Assembly: GCA_019359675.1 (NCBI GenBank)
Contig: JAHHGX010000076.1
Span: 1 to 64,000, forward strand
Reading direction: 5' to 3'
Source of the DNA: Calothrix sp. FI2-JRJ7
Lineage (GTDB): Bacteria > Cyanobacteriota > Cyanobacteriia > Cyanobacteriales > Nostocaceae
DNA length: 64,000 nt
Position numbers and translations under genes: made by a program. The notes beneath the pieces are model-generated. The model was not told the origin of the DNA, searched no databases, and saw only the letters and a program-made list of their open reading frames with translations. Shown one piece after another: positions 53,671 to 62,745 of this stretch (positions within the stretch are counted from its first letter, which is position 1; every line of letters starts with the position of its first letter).

Positions 53671-54777
53671 TTAATATGCTGGAAGTAAAGAAAAGCGAAA
53701 TGTGGTGCCAATGCCTAATTCGCTCTCAACTTCGATTTTACCGCCTTGTAATTCAACTAAGCGACGGGTAATAGCAAGCCCAATACCTGTTCCTCCTGAG
53801 TTACGGTTACGTGATTTATCCGCACGCCAAAAGCGTTCAAACACATGGGGTAGGTCTTCGGTTGCAATTCCTACTCCTGTGTCTACCACTGCAATCCAGA
53901 GTTGTTCATCAAACCATGTACGTATAGAAATTGAACCGTTACAAGTATAACGAATGGCATTACCAATTAAGTTGATTAATATTTGTTCGGTGCGGTCGAT
54001 GTCAGCGAGTACAAGCGGTATTGATGGCGAAGACTCTAAAAGTAAAACTGGGCCATCTTCGAGTAGCTGGTCTTTGAATCTTTGTACGAGTGATTCAAGT
54101 AACGGGTATAAATCAACTGGTTTGATATTAGTTGGTAGATAACCTGCTTCTGCTTTTGAAAGTTCTTGCAAATCGTTAACTAATCTTTCGAGGCGCCTGG
54201 TTTCTTTAATCAACTGCTGGTAAACTTGCTGTTGTTCATCGATACGTCCATCAGCAAGTTCTTCTAAGTATCCACGTACTACTGTGAGTGGGGTTCTAAG
54301 TTCGTGGGTCATATCGCTAACTAAATCACGGCGCCGAACCTCAACATCTTGGATACTAGCAGCCATACGATTAAAACTACTTCCCAAACGTTTAAATTCA
54401 GGAATATCTGACAGGGGTAGTCGCGCATTAAATTGTCCAGCAGCGAATTTTTGGGTGATAGACTCGATTTCGGTTAGCTGCTGCATTATTCGTAAAGAAA
54501 CCCAATAACTCAATCCTCCAGCAGCACTGGCGCCAACTAGTACTGACCAAAGAGTGCTGCTTCGCCAAGCAGAATCAAAGGAATGTACCAATTCAGACCG
54601 GATATCGTCTATATCAGTTCCTTGTCTCTGTAACGTTTCAAGATGCTGACTAAAAAAGTGTGGTGATGAAATTTTACTAATTATCACATAACTTAATACC
54701 CCAACTATCATGACTACAAAGTGCGAGAAAAACAGACGCGATGCTAATGGCAAAGATTTTCGCTTACGCACTTTCAT
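53671..54777 (-). CDS. Membrane-bound sensor histidine kinase
   Basis: The 368-residue protein has two membrane helices (about 17-37 and 57-76) around a short periplasmic loop, a HAMP domain (about 80-140), HisKA with His near 158 (DMTHELRTPLTVVRGYLEEL), and a HATPase domain (LINLIGNAIRYT, VVDTGVGIATEDLPHVFERF, GGTGIGLAITRRLVELQGG). It follows an OmpR-type regulator gene by 41 bp on the same strand, making a classical two-component pair (BaeS-like layout). The signal is unknown. Confidence 0.92.
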   Translation of the reverse strand: MKVRKRKSLPLASRLFFSHFVVMIVGVLSYVIISKISSPHFFSQHLETLQRQGTDIDDIRSELVHSFDSAWRSSTLWSVLVGASAAGGLSYWVSLRIMQQLTEIESITQKFAAGQFNARLPLSDIPEFKRLGSSFNRMAASIQDVEVRRRDLVSDMTHELRTPLTVVRGYLEELADGRIDEQQQVYQQLIKETRRLERLVNDLQELSKAEAGYLPTNIKPVDLYPLLESLVQRFKDQLLEDGPVLLLESSPSIPLVLADIDRTEQILINLIGNAIRYTCNGSISIRTWFDEQLWIAVVDTGVGIATEDLPHVFERFWRADKSRNRNSGGTGIGLAITRRLVELQGGKIEVESELGIGTTFRFSLLPAY

Positions 54778-54818
54778 TATTTTTTAATGTTTAATGTTTA
54801 ATTTTTAGGGTAAAAATT

Positions 54819-55526
54819 TTAAGGTGCGGTATCTTCAAATTTATATCCAACTCCAACAACAGTTTTGATGAAAGTTGGATTTGCAGGGTCTGGTTCGATT
54901 TTCTTTCGCAAGCGTGCTACATGAGTATCTACAACTCGCTCATCTCCAAAGAAATTATCGCCCCAAAGCTTATCAATTAATTGACTACGGTTCCAAACGC
55001 GACCAGGGTTACTGAGGAAAGTACTTAAAAGATTAAACTCTAAAGTCGTTAAATCTAGTTCTTCAACTGGTTTTGAGCCAAGCAAACGATTAGCGGTGCG
55101 TTGCTCTAAATCAACTAAAAAATGATTAGTGCGGTGTTCTTGTCGCTGTACAGAAGAGCGCATACTACGACGTAATAGCGCCCTGACACGTGCTACAAGT
55201 TCTCTAGGGCTGAATGGTTTTGCCATGTAATCGTCGGCGCCTGTAGAAAGGCCAATTACACGGTCAATTTCTTCTGCCTTAGCAGTCAATATCATTATGT
55301 ATGGGTCTTTGGCGCCGGGTTTTTGGCGAATACGCGCGCAAACCTCAAGTCCATCGAGTCGAGGAATCATTAAATCCAGAATAATTAAATCGGGTGGAAG
55401 TTCTGTAAACATTCTTAACGCGGTTACGCCATCGCGACTGACACGACAAGAAAATCCTTCTTTTTCGAGAGTCAGCTGGATTAACTGAGCAATTTCTGCT
55501 TCGTCTTCAACAATTAAAATATCCAT
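54819..55526 (-). CDS. OmpR/PhoB family response regulator
   Basis: The 235-residue protein has a receiver domain with phospho-acceptor Asp51 (LIILDLMIPRLDG), acidic pocket VEDE at 6-9, Thr in ILTAKAEE and Lys in YMAKPFSPREL. The C-terminal winged helix holds LTTLEFNLLSTFLSNPGRVW and RVVDTHVARLRKKIEPDPAN. It is the first gene of a regulator-kinase operon. Confidence 0.94.
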   Translation of the reverse strand: MDILIVEDEAEIAQLIQLTLEKEGFSCRVSRDGVTALRMFTELPPDLIILDLMIPRLDGLEVCARIRQKPGAKDPYIMILTAKAEEIDRVIGLSTGADDYMAKPFSPRELVARVRALLRRSMRSSVQRQEHRTNHFLVDLEQRTANRLLGSKPVEELDLTTLEFNLLSTFLSNPGRVWNRSQLIDKLWGDNFFGDERVVDTHVARLRKKIEPDPANPTFIKTVVGVGYKFEDTAP

Positions 55527-55767
55527 TCAAGTTTAAAGCAATTCTGTACAAGGCAGCGTCTTAAATCGCGGTTTCATTGTAATCCATAAATTTCAAATAG
55601 TTGTGTATTAAAACCAATTTTTGTTTTCTCTTGAAGATTATGTAGATATATTGCGAAAATTTAAAGATTTTAAGTTTTTTATGGTCTAGATAAGAAATCG
55701 CGGTTAGCTTTGAAGAAAGAAATTTTGACTCACAAAAATTTTGTTATTTGTTACCTAGTATACACTT

Positions 55768-55923
55768 ATGAATTCTTGTCCCTGTTGTTCTGACAGACTT
55801 TTGCGACACGTCCGAAAGACTGAAATTTACTGGTTCTGTCGTAACTGTCGCCAAGTTATGCCTGTACTAATCTGGAAAAAACACGCATCTTCACTCGAAT
55901 CTGTAAAAACTATAACCAGCTAG
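55768..55923 (+). CDS. Small zinc-ribbon protein
   Basis: The 51-residue protein MNSCPCCSDRLLRHVRKTEI continues YWFCRNCRQVMPVL. Two CxxC pairs (CPCC and CRNC) form a rubredoxin-like zinc knuckle. I recall very similar small proteins in many cyanobacteria, of unknown role. It is too short for usual gene finders. The start ATG follows AT-rich sequence without a strong site. Confidence 0.75.
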   Translation: MNSCPCCSDRLLRHVRKTEIYWFCRNCRQVMPVLIWKKHASSLESVKTITS

Positions 55924-55932
55924 TCACTTAAT

Positions 55933-56568
55933 TTAAGATGCTTCGCTTTCTAAAACAGCTTTGGCTTTGAGAAGTTGCTGACGGTGTTCGTCGCTAAGAG
56001 TTGGGTATTCCAAGTCGAGTTGTTTGAGCTTGCTACAAATAATATCGGCAACTGCAAGACGTGCAAACCACTTGTGATTACTTGGGATAATATGCCAAGG
56101 CGCCCAGTCAGTACTAGTATGATTGAATACGTCCACGTAAGCTTCCATATAATCGTCCCAATATGCGCGTTCTTCAACGTCACTCATAGAAAACTTCCAA
56201 TTTTTTTCAGGCAATTCAATTCGCCGCAAAAACCGCCTTTTTTGTTCAGATTTTGATATATTTAGAAAAAATTTGAGAATAACAGTACCATTGTTTGTCA
56301 AGTATTTTTCATAATTATTAATATCATCAAATCGCTGTTTCCATATTTTTTTACCTGGTGAATGAGGCAAACGCTCGTTTAGCAGAATATGAGGATGAAC
56401 ACGAGCAATTAGTACTTCTTCGTAATACGAACGATTAAAAATACCAATTCGACCGCGTTCGGGTAGAGCCTTTGTACTGCGCCATAAAAAATCATGGTCT
56501 AATTCTTCTGTACTTGGAGACTTAAAGCTGTAAACTTGACACCCTTGAGGATTAATTCCTGACATCAC
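55933..56568 (-). pseudogene. ppk2: Polyphosphate kinase 2 family, N-terminus missing
   Basis: Residues MSGINPQGCQVYSFKSPSTE and EELDHDFLWRSTKALPERGR are the middle of PPK2, followed by the Walker B-type block IGIFNRSYYEEVLIARVHP. The family normally has about 85 further N-terminal residues with the Walker A GxDAAGKD; here a GGGACGGGC-type repeat replaces them just upstream of 56568. Without Walker A the product should not bind nucleotide. GTG and ATG start the remaining frame, so a short protein could still be made. Confidence 0.8.
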
Positions 56569-56572
56569 ATGG

Positions 56573-56636
56573 CGAGGACGCCCGTCCCTATATATTATTA
56601 ACAGGGCGGGGCAAGAGAAAGCCCACCCACAAGATT
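56573..56636. repeat. GGACGCCCGTCCC / GGGCGGGGC palindromic repeat
   Basis: A drifted member of the 2258-type family (GCCCGTCCC ... CCCACAAG). It abuts the broken 5' end of ppk2. Confidence 0.6.
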
Positions 56637-56665
56637 ATCTATCTTACAAGGATGGTTAATTATGT

Positions 56666-57193
56666 TTAGATTACGTTTGCTACTGTTGCGTATTTGGTAG
56701 CTAAATCAGCTGGCGCCATTGTTTCGTATGGTTCAAATGGTTGGTGAATCCACGGATTGTCAGCTAGGTAGTCAACGTAGTAATCTGGTTCAATTACTGA
56801 GCAGGCTTTATACCAAAGTACTGCGGTACGAATATCTTCGATTTGAGTTGCGCTATATTGTTTAAGCCAAGGGATGGTTTCTTTGAGGGTAACGCCAGAG
56901 TCTACTAAATCGTCAACTAGTAGAATCCGCGAGCCTAGGGTATCGGTTGTCATTGCTAAATGTTGGGAAAAGATTAAGTTCCCCCTTTCTTGCTTGCCCG
57001 CGCCGCTGTAAGATGATGTAGCGAAAATTGCGAGGGGCTTGTCGTAAATGCGTGAGAGAATATCTCCAACTCGCAGTCCTCCGCGTGCTAGACAAATAAT
57101 TTGGTTGAATTCCCAGCCAGACTGATAAATCTTAGCCGCGAGTAGTTCGATTTTTTGGTGGTAATCTGACCAAGAAACGTAAAGGTCTGGCAT
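56666..57193 (-). CDS. Phosphoribosyltransferase
   Basis: The 175-residue protein carries the PRPP-binding motif ILLVDDLVDSGVTL and the N-terminal IICLARGGLRVGDILSR. The layout resembles xanthine/hypoxanthine-type (Gpt-like) enzymes. It salvages a purine base; the exact base is not clear. I chose ATG 57193 (MPDLYVSWSDY), since MF before it adds nothing conserved. Confidence 0.87.
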   Translation of the reverse strand: MPDLYVSWSDYHQKIELLAAKIYQSGWEFNQIICLARGGLRVGDILSRIYDKPLAIFATSSYSGAGKQERGNLIFSQHLAMTTDTLGSRILLVDDLVDSGVTLKETIPWLKQYSATQIEDIRTAVLWYKACSVIEPDYYVDYLADNPWIHQPFEPYETMAPADLATKYATVANVI

Positions 57194-57263
57194 AAACAAC
57201 CTGGTGATAGCTAATAATACTAATTGTCGAGCTTTGACTATCTTATTATGAGTGCGAAGATTT

Positions 57264-58709
57264 ATGAAGGATTCTGATTTAGATTATATGAAGAGCAAGG
57301 CTAGTAAGAAACTCAATTTTAGTACTAAGCTAGCTTACGGGGCCGGAGATTTGGGTCCAGCGATTACTGCGAATATCTCGGTTTTTTTCTTACTGGTTTT
57401 TTTTACTAACGTTGCGGGTATTCCGGCAGGGATGGCTGGCAGTATTTTGATGATAGGAAAAATTTGGGATGCTATAAACGACCCGTTTGTTGGATATTTG
57501 ACGGATAAGACGAAATCAAAGCGTTGGGGGCGCCGTTTACCTTGGCTGCTTTATGGTGCAATTCCGTTTGGAATATTTTTCTTTCTACAATGGATAGTAC
57601 CACGCTTTGGTAGTGGTGAGAATAATACTTGGGGTTTGTTTTGGTACTATGTGGCAATAGGGATATGTTCGCAGGTGTTTTACACGGTTGTGAATTTGCC
57701 ATATACAGCGATGACACCCGAACTGACTCAAGATTATGATGAGCGCACAGGCTTAAATAGTTATCGATTTGCGTTTTCGATTGGCGGTAGTATTTTCTCG
57801 CTAATATTGGCAAGAATTATTTTTGGCGCCGTTCCTGACCGTCAGCAGCAGTATCTTGTTTTAGCAGCGATATGTGGAGTGATTTCTGTAGCTTCTTTAT
57901 ATTGGTGTGTTTTTGGGACGCGCGAACGGGTTTTGGCTTTTGAAGCAAAGCGTATTCAAACCGAAGAAGAATCTGCTTTTTCAATAAAAGAGCAGCTAAC
58001 AGCAGTTTTTACTAATGTTCCTTTTTTATATGTAATTGGTATATATCTTTTTTCCTGGCTTGCCGTGCAAATCACTGCTAGCATTATTCCCTATTTCGTT
58101 GTTGAGTGTATGCGTTTAAAAGAGTCTGATGTACCAACGGTAATGATAGGGGTACAGGGTACTGCCTTACTAATGTTATTTGTATGGAGTGCTTTGAGTA
58201 AGCGTGTTGGTAAAAAAATCGTTTACTTTTCGGGAATGGCTTTGTGGATATTAGCAGCAGCAGGACTATATTTTTTACAGCCTGGTCAAATTGGGTTAAT
58301 GTACGTTTTGGCTGTAATGGCAGGGTTTGGTGTTTCCACAGCATATCTCGTTCCCTGGTCGATGATTCCTGATGTGATTGAACTTGATGAACTTCAAACG
58401 GGACAACGACGTGAGGGAATTTTCTATGGTTTTATGGTGCTGCTACAAAAATTTGGGTTAGCATTTGGTTTATTTGTTGTTGGTTTGTCACTCGAAGCGT
58501 CTGGTTTTAAAGCAGCAACTGCTGGAAGTGGCGCCTTACCAGTTCAACCAGAGTCAGCACTTCAAGCTATACGCATCGCGGTTGGTCCTCTACCATTGGT
58601 TTCATTGATTTTAGGTTTGGTTTTAACTTACTTCTACCCCATTACGCGCGAAATGCACGCCGAAATATTATTAAAGTTAAAACAGCGTCAAGAAGCAAAA
58701 GAGAATTAA
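57264..58709 (+). CDS. GPH family sugar:cation symporter
   Basis: The protein (481 residues) has about 12 membrane helices and the glycoside-pentoside-hexuronide signature near helix 2-3 (IWDAINDPFVGYLTDKTKSK RWGRR). The middle loop carries charged residues (EAKRIQTEEE). It probably imports a sugar or related solute with Na+ or H+. I prefer ATG 57264 over the GTG at 57252. It is followed 3 bp later by a methyltransferase gene. Confidence 0.87.
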   Translation: MKDSDLDYMKSKASKKLNFSTKLAYGAGDLGPAITANISVFFLLVFFTNVAGIPAGMAGSILMIGKIWDAINDPFVGYLTDKTKSKRWGRRLPWLLYGAIPFGIFFFLQWIVPRFGSGENNTWGLFWYYVAIGICSQVFYTVVNLPYTAMTPELTQDYDERTGLNSYRFAFSIGGSIFSLILARIIFGAVPDRQQQYLVLAAICGVISVASLYWCVFGTRERVLAFEAKRIQTEEESAFSIKEQLTAVFTNVPFLYVIGIYLFSWLAVQITASIIPYFVVECMRLKESDVPTVMIGVQGTALLMLFVWSALSKRVGKKIVYFSGMALWILAAAGLYFLQPGQIGLMYVLAVMAGFGVSTAYLVPWSMIPDVIELDELQTGQRREGIFYGFMVLLQKFGLAFGLFVVGLSLEASGFKAATAGSGALPVQPESALQAIRIAVGPLPLVSLILGLVLTYFYPITREMHAEILLKLKQRQEAKEN

Positions 58710-58712
58710 AAT

Positions 58713-59309
58713 ATGTCAAACCCAGAATATTGGGAACAAAAGTACCAAGAGCAAAATACTCGTTGGGATATTGGACAAGCGGCACCACCTTTTGTTAGTC
58801 TTTTATCTTCAGGTTCGGCGCCTTTACCTGGGCGTATAGCAGTACTAGGATGCGGACGTGGGTATGATGCGGTACTATTTGCCAAACATGGTTTTGAAGT
58901 GATTGGGTTTGACTTTGCGACTTCCGCAATTGTGGAAGCGGAAAAACTCGCGAAGTCAGCAAATTGTGACATTAAGTTTTTACAGCGTGATATTTTTGAT
59001 TTACCTAAAGATTTTATAGGTTATTTTGACTATATTCTTGAACATACTTGTTTTTGTGCGATTGATATAGAACGGCGCCTTTCTTATGTAGAAGTTGCAA
59101 GTTCCATACTTAAACCACATGGTCAAGTAATTGGGTTATTTTTTACACATAATCGTCCTGGTGGCCCTCCATTTGGCGCCACTCCAGAGGAAATAAGGGA
59201 ATATTTCCAGGATAATTTTAAGATTCATTATTTAAATCCAGTTGCGAACTCAGTCCCATCGCGTCAAGGAGAAGAGCATTTAGGGCTATTTGAGTTAATC
59301 GGTAAGTGA
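58713..59309 (+). CDS. SAM-dependent methyltransferase (TPMT-like)
   Basis: A 198-residue class I methyltransferase: WDIGQAAPPFVSLLSSG matches the thiopurine methyltransferase-like start (W-D-x-G-x-x-x-P), motif I is AVLGCGRGYDAVLFAKHG, and motif II region VIGFDFATSAI. The family methylates thiols, halides or tellurite in different organisms. It is closely linked to the GPH transporter. Confidence 0.88.
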   Translation: MSNPEYWEQKYQEQNTRWDIGQAAPPFVSLLSSGSAPLPGRIAVLGCGRGYDAVLFAKHGFEVIGFDFATSAIVEAEKLAKSANCDIKFLQRDIFDLPKDFIGYFDYILEHTCFCAIDIERRLSYVEVASSILKPHGQVIGLFFTHNRPGGPPFGATPEEIREYFQDNFKIHYLNPVANSVPSRQGEEHLGLFELIGK

Positions 59310-59436
59310 CGGTTATCTCTCTACTGGAAGCGGAAAAATACACCTTTCCTGACATGGAGCAAATTGCAATAATACTTAATATTCTAGAATACTAGAATCA
59401 TAAATATTAAGTAGCAAAAGCGCTCTCATACAATAG

Positions 59437-60123
59437 ATGGCTACTCCCAGTTTAGACGAACTATCTGCCCAGCTAGAAAGTTCTAGCTTACGTGACCGCA
59501 TGGTTGCCCTTGCAAATTTGCGCGATGTTTCTGCTGAGGAAGCAGTACCCTTGATTAAGAAGGTGTTGAATGATGAATCGCTGCAAATTCGAGCGATGGC
59601 AGTTTTTGCACTTGGTATCAAGCAAACTGCTGAATCGTATCCAATTTTGGTGAATATCGTTGAAAACGACCCTGACTATAGTATTCGCGCTGATGCGGCA
59701 GGCGCCTTGGGATACTTAGAAGACAAACGCGCGTTTGAAGTGTTGGTACGGGTGTTTTATGAAGAGACTAATTGGTTAGTGAGATTTAGCGCTGCGGTAG
59801 CATTGGGTAATTTAAAAGACCCACGGGCACGTGAAACATTAATTAGCGCGTTAGATGGGCCAGAAGTAGTATTGCAACAAGCGGCAATTGCTGCGCTTGG
59901 TGAAATTAAAGATGTAAGTGCAGTAGATGAAATACTTCGCTTTGCTCAAGCTGAAGATTGGTTAGTGCGTCAACGACTAGCAGAAGCTTTAGGAAATCTT
60001 CCTAGCCCAAAAAGCGTTTCAGCATTAAAATATCTTGAAAAAGACAGTCATTATCACGTTTCTGAGTCTGCTAAAATTTCTTTAAAACGCCTAGAAGAAG
60101 CAGGTTATCAAGGAAGAGTGTAA
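59437..60123 (+). CDS. HEAT-repeat protein, NblB / PBS lyase type
   Basis: Six or seven HEAT-like repeats of about 31 residues (LVRFSAAVALGNLKDPRARE, VLQQAAIAALGEIKDVSAVD). This matches the PBS-lyase HEAT-like group, including NblB, which takes part in phycobilisome turnover. It precedes the CpcS gene, which supports a phycobilisome link. I saw no catalytic motif, so it may act as an adaptor. Confidence 0.85.
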   Translation: MATPSLDELSAQLESSSLRDRMVALANLRDVSAEEAVPLIKKVLNDESLQIRAMAVFALGIKQTAESYPILVNIVENDPDYSIRADAAGALGYLEDKRAFEVLVRVFYEETNWLVRFSAAVALGNLKDPRARETLISALDGPEVVLQQAAIAALGEIKDVSAVDEILRFAQAEDWLVRQRLAEALGNLPSPKSVSALKYLEKDSHYHVSESAKISLKRLEEAGYQGRV

Positions 60124-60237
60124 ATATGCCCCGTTGTAAGCACTTCAGTGCTTTCCCCATAAGGACTGAAGTTTTTACTACTAAAGTCCTTAATGCGAAC
60201 GAAATACGAACATGATTTAATTAGAGCGTCATCAACA

Positions 60238-60789
60238 ATGAATATTCAAGACTTTTTTGAATTAAGTGCCGGAAAATGGTTTGCCCATCGTACTGTTCAG
60301 GACTTAGGCGCCAATAAAGCAAACGAAGCTAAATCAGAAATTGTTATAGAAAAATTACCAGCAACTCACCCTGATGTAGTGAAACTTTGCGAAGTTTTGC
60401 AGGTAAACTCCAATTCCTCTGTTGTTGCAGCTAAGGTTAATTGGAATGATACAACTAAACTAAATCAAAAAAACGTAGGTACAACAGTTTTAGTTTTAGT
60501 CCCTGGCAATAGTCCTGATGAAGGTAAATTATTACGTCAGGTTAGCAACGAAGATAAACCATCGCTAGGTCAATATAAATTAGGTGAAGATGAAGCATTA
60601 TCGCTATCGTTTGAATCTGGCACAACTTCTTATGAAGAACGTTTGTGGTTTGCCAGCGATAATCTAAGAATGCGCGTTAATGTCATTAAGCAAGCAGGTG
60701 GTGTAAATACTACTTCTTTCACTACCGAAATACGTATGGGTGTTCCTCCTGCTAAAGAATCTCAAGCTGCAAGTTCAACATCTAGTTAA
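60238..60789 (+). CDS. cpcS: CpcS/CpeS-type phycobiliprotein lyase
   Basis: The 183-residue lipocalin-fold protein starts MNIQDFFELSAGKWFAHRTV and ends SFTTEIRMGVPPAKES, with YEERLWFASDNLRMRVNVIK in between. CpcS/CpeS lyases attach phycocyanobilin to Cys82-type sites on phycobiliproteins. I chose ATG 60238; the earlier frame start is non-conserved. It follows the HEAT protein on the same strand. Confidence 0.88.
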   Translation: MNIQDFFELSAGKWFAHRTVQDLGANKANEAKSEIVIEKLPATHPDVVKLCEVLQVNSNSSVVAAKVNWNDTTKLNQKNVGTTVLVLVPGNSPDEGKLLRQVSNEDKPSLGQYKLGEDEALSLSFESGTTSYEERLWFASDNLRMRVNVIKQAGGVNTTSFTTEIRMGVPPAKESQAASSTSS

Positions 60790-60790
60790 A

Positions 60791-60830
60791 GATGATCCCC
60801 CCAACCCCCTTTACTAAGGGGGGCTAAAAA
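60791..60830. repeat. Uninterrupted G-rich hairpin
   Basis: GATCCCCCCAACCCCCTTTA then CTAAGGGGGG. This is the empty form of the site that carries the MITE at 4.2 and 33.4 kb. It lies between convergent cpcS and a DUF4058 gene. Confidence 0.75.
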
Positions 60831-60845
60831 TATCTTTATTTCCCC

Positions 60846-61625
60846 TTACCTTAAACCTTGCTGTTGCAACAAATTCGCTGCCCAAACTGCATCAGTTTTA
60901 GATAATTTCGGCGCCGGGTCGCTAGTATAATCTATTGCTAGATAAAAACCTGCTCTGTCATAGATTTGATTTATTAATAATTGTAAATCTAATAAAGGTT
61001 CATTATCACCCATGCGTAAAGGTAATGGAAATTTAGGAATAGCTTCTTGGAGTTCAAAAGGGTATAATTCAGCTTTAGGACGGTAATTACTACGACTAAC
61101 TAAAATGCGATAGCTACTAGGAATCTCTTTACCACTTATTGGCATTGGTTTTCCACTTCTTAACAAGTCAATCTCAACAAGATGAGTTGCACTACCTAAG
61201 ATTTTCTGACGTTTGTTTTCATATGCATTTCGTCCTTCTTTAGAAAGTTTATTTTTTGGTGAAAGAAGCTCAATAACAGTAATCACCTCACCAGTTCCTA
61301 CTTCCCTAACTTCTAAATATCCCTCCATTACTTCTTCAGGTATAGGAATATTTACATTTATAGGTTTATTTAACGGTTCAGCAACTGCTACATTTAAGTT
61401 TGTATCAGTATCAGATTTTGAGTTAATTACTAAAACGTCTGGAATCCCTACTGATAAAGATTCTTCATTTACTTGATAAACTCGCTTTTCAATGGCAACT
61501 CGATATTTAGGTAGTACTTGTGGGGAAATAGCATCAGAGATTGCCACTACTAAACGGCTGTGAACTTCTGGCCACAAGTCACTATTCTCAAGATAAGGAT
61601 TCATTCCAGGGAATGGAGAAACCAT
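60846..61625 (-). CDS. DUF4058 family protein, copy 1
   Basis: A 259-residue protein starting MVSPFPGMNPYLENSDLWPE. Conserved blocks are VEIDLLRSGKPMPI, YRILVSRSNYRPKAELYPFE and VITVIELLSPKNK. The last, I-E-x-L-S-P-x-N-K, resembles a PD-(D/E)XK-type core, but catalysis is not shown. DUF4058 proteins are common in cyanobacteria; the function is unknown. It is the most diverged of three tandem copies. Confidence 0.88.
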   Translation of the reverse strand: MVSPFPGMNPYLENSDLWPEVHSRLVVAISDAISPQVLPKYRVAIEKRVYQVNEESLSVGIPDVLVINSKSDTDTNLNVAVAEPLNKPINVNIPIPEEVMEGYLEVREVGTGEVITVIELLSPKNKLSKEGRNAYENKRQKILGSATHLVEIDLLRSGKPMPISGKEIPSSYRILVSRSNYRPKAELYPFELQEAIPKFPLPLRMGDNEPLLDLQLLINQIYDRAGFYLAIDYTSDPAPKLSKTDAVWAANLLQQQGLR

Positions 61626-61667
61626 AAGTCTTTATTTTAAATTTTTCTTAAATCAATTGTAATTTAA

Positions 61668-62456
61668 TCAGCGTAATCCTTGCTGCCGTAATAAATTATC
61701 TGCCCAAGTTTCATCTGCCTCAGATAATTCAGGTACTGCCTTGCGTGTATAATCTATTGCCATGTCTAAACCTGCTCGGTCATAAACTTCTTGTATTAAA
61801 GTTTGTAAATCTAGCAATGGTTCGGTATCACCTTGACGTAAAGGTAAAGAAAAAGTTGGTATTGGTTCAGTTAGTTCAAACGGGTATAATTCAGCTTTAG
61901 GACGGTAATTGCTACGACTTACCAAAATTCGGTAGCTACTGTTGATAAATCTACCTACTATTGGCATCGGTTTTCCACCTCGTAACAAGTCAATTTCGAC
62001 AAGATGAGTTTCGCTACTTAATACTTTTTGACGTTTGGTTTCGTAAGATTTTCGTCCATCTCCCGCGCGCTTGTTCTTTGGAGAGAGAATTTCTATTGTT
62101 GTCACAACTTCACCTGTTTCAACTTCTCGTACTTCTAGATACCCTTCTCTTTCTTCCTCTGGCATTGGAATTGTTACAGTTACGGGTTTAGCTTCCGGTG
62201 AAGCAACTGCTACAGCCAAAGCACGTGGGTCATTAGAATCAGTTTTGGAACGTGCTACAGACACATCCGGTATTCCAACTAAAACTGTTTCTTCTCCAAC
62301 CGTTTGATAGACACGCTTTTCTATAGCTACCCGATATTTAGGACGTAGATGAGGAACTAAGCTATAAGCCATGAGTGCAATTAACCCGTGATGGACTTCT
62401 GCCCAAAGGTCAGGGTTTTCGAGGTAGGGATTCATTCCCGGAAATGGAGAAAGCAT
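61668..62456 (-). CDS. DUF4058 family protein, copy 2
   Basis: A 262-residue copy (MLSPFPGMNPYLENPDLWAE), nearly identical to copy 3 in most blocks and differing mainly at residues about 80-95 and near the N-terminus. It shares its upstream and downstream sequence with copy 3, showing a recent tandem duplication. Confidence 0.9.
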   Translation of the reverse strand: MLSPFPGMNPYLENPDLWAEVHHGLIALMAYSLVPHLRPKYRVAIEKRVYQTVGEETVLVGIPDVSVARSKTDSNDPRALAVAVASPEAKPVTVTIPMPEEEREGYLEVREVETGEVVTTIEILSPKNKRAGDGRKSYETKRQKVLSSETHLVEIDLLRGGKPMPIVGRFINSSYRILVSRSNYRPKAELYPFELTEPIPTFSLPLRQGDTEPLLDLQTLIQEVYDRAGLDMAIDYTRKAVPELSEADETWADNLLRQQGLR

Positions 62457-62528
62457 ATGGTTACGCTGGATGAACGATATAAAATCACAGGCGCCATTTA
62501 AAATAATCGTAGCAGTTCTACTAAAATC

Positions 62529-62672
62529 TTAAAGACCCAACAGTCGTACAAATATGTTTGGTAACGGCAATACGATAAGTATTAGTAAAGCTATTGACAC
62601 AATTCCTAAAATATCGCGTTGATTATTAAGTTCAGTTACATCATTCAACGTAAAAATAAGGTACAGTTCGGT
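62529..62672 (-). pseudogene. Duplicated 3' fragment of the site-2 protease gene
   Basis: Sequence from 62529 matches the end of the M50 gene (63607 onward): TTAAAGACCCAACAGTCGTA against TTAAAGACCCAAAAGTCGTA, and so on for about 130 bases. It breaks off near 62650-62672. It was carried along with the DUF4058 duplication. Confidence 0.85.
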
Positions 62673-62745
62673 CTTTTTTTCTTAATAATCGTGCATGTGC
62701 AAGATATAAGTTAAGCAATGTTTTCTTAAATCAATTGTAATTTAA

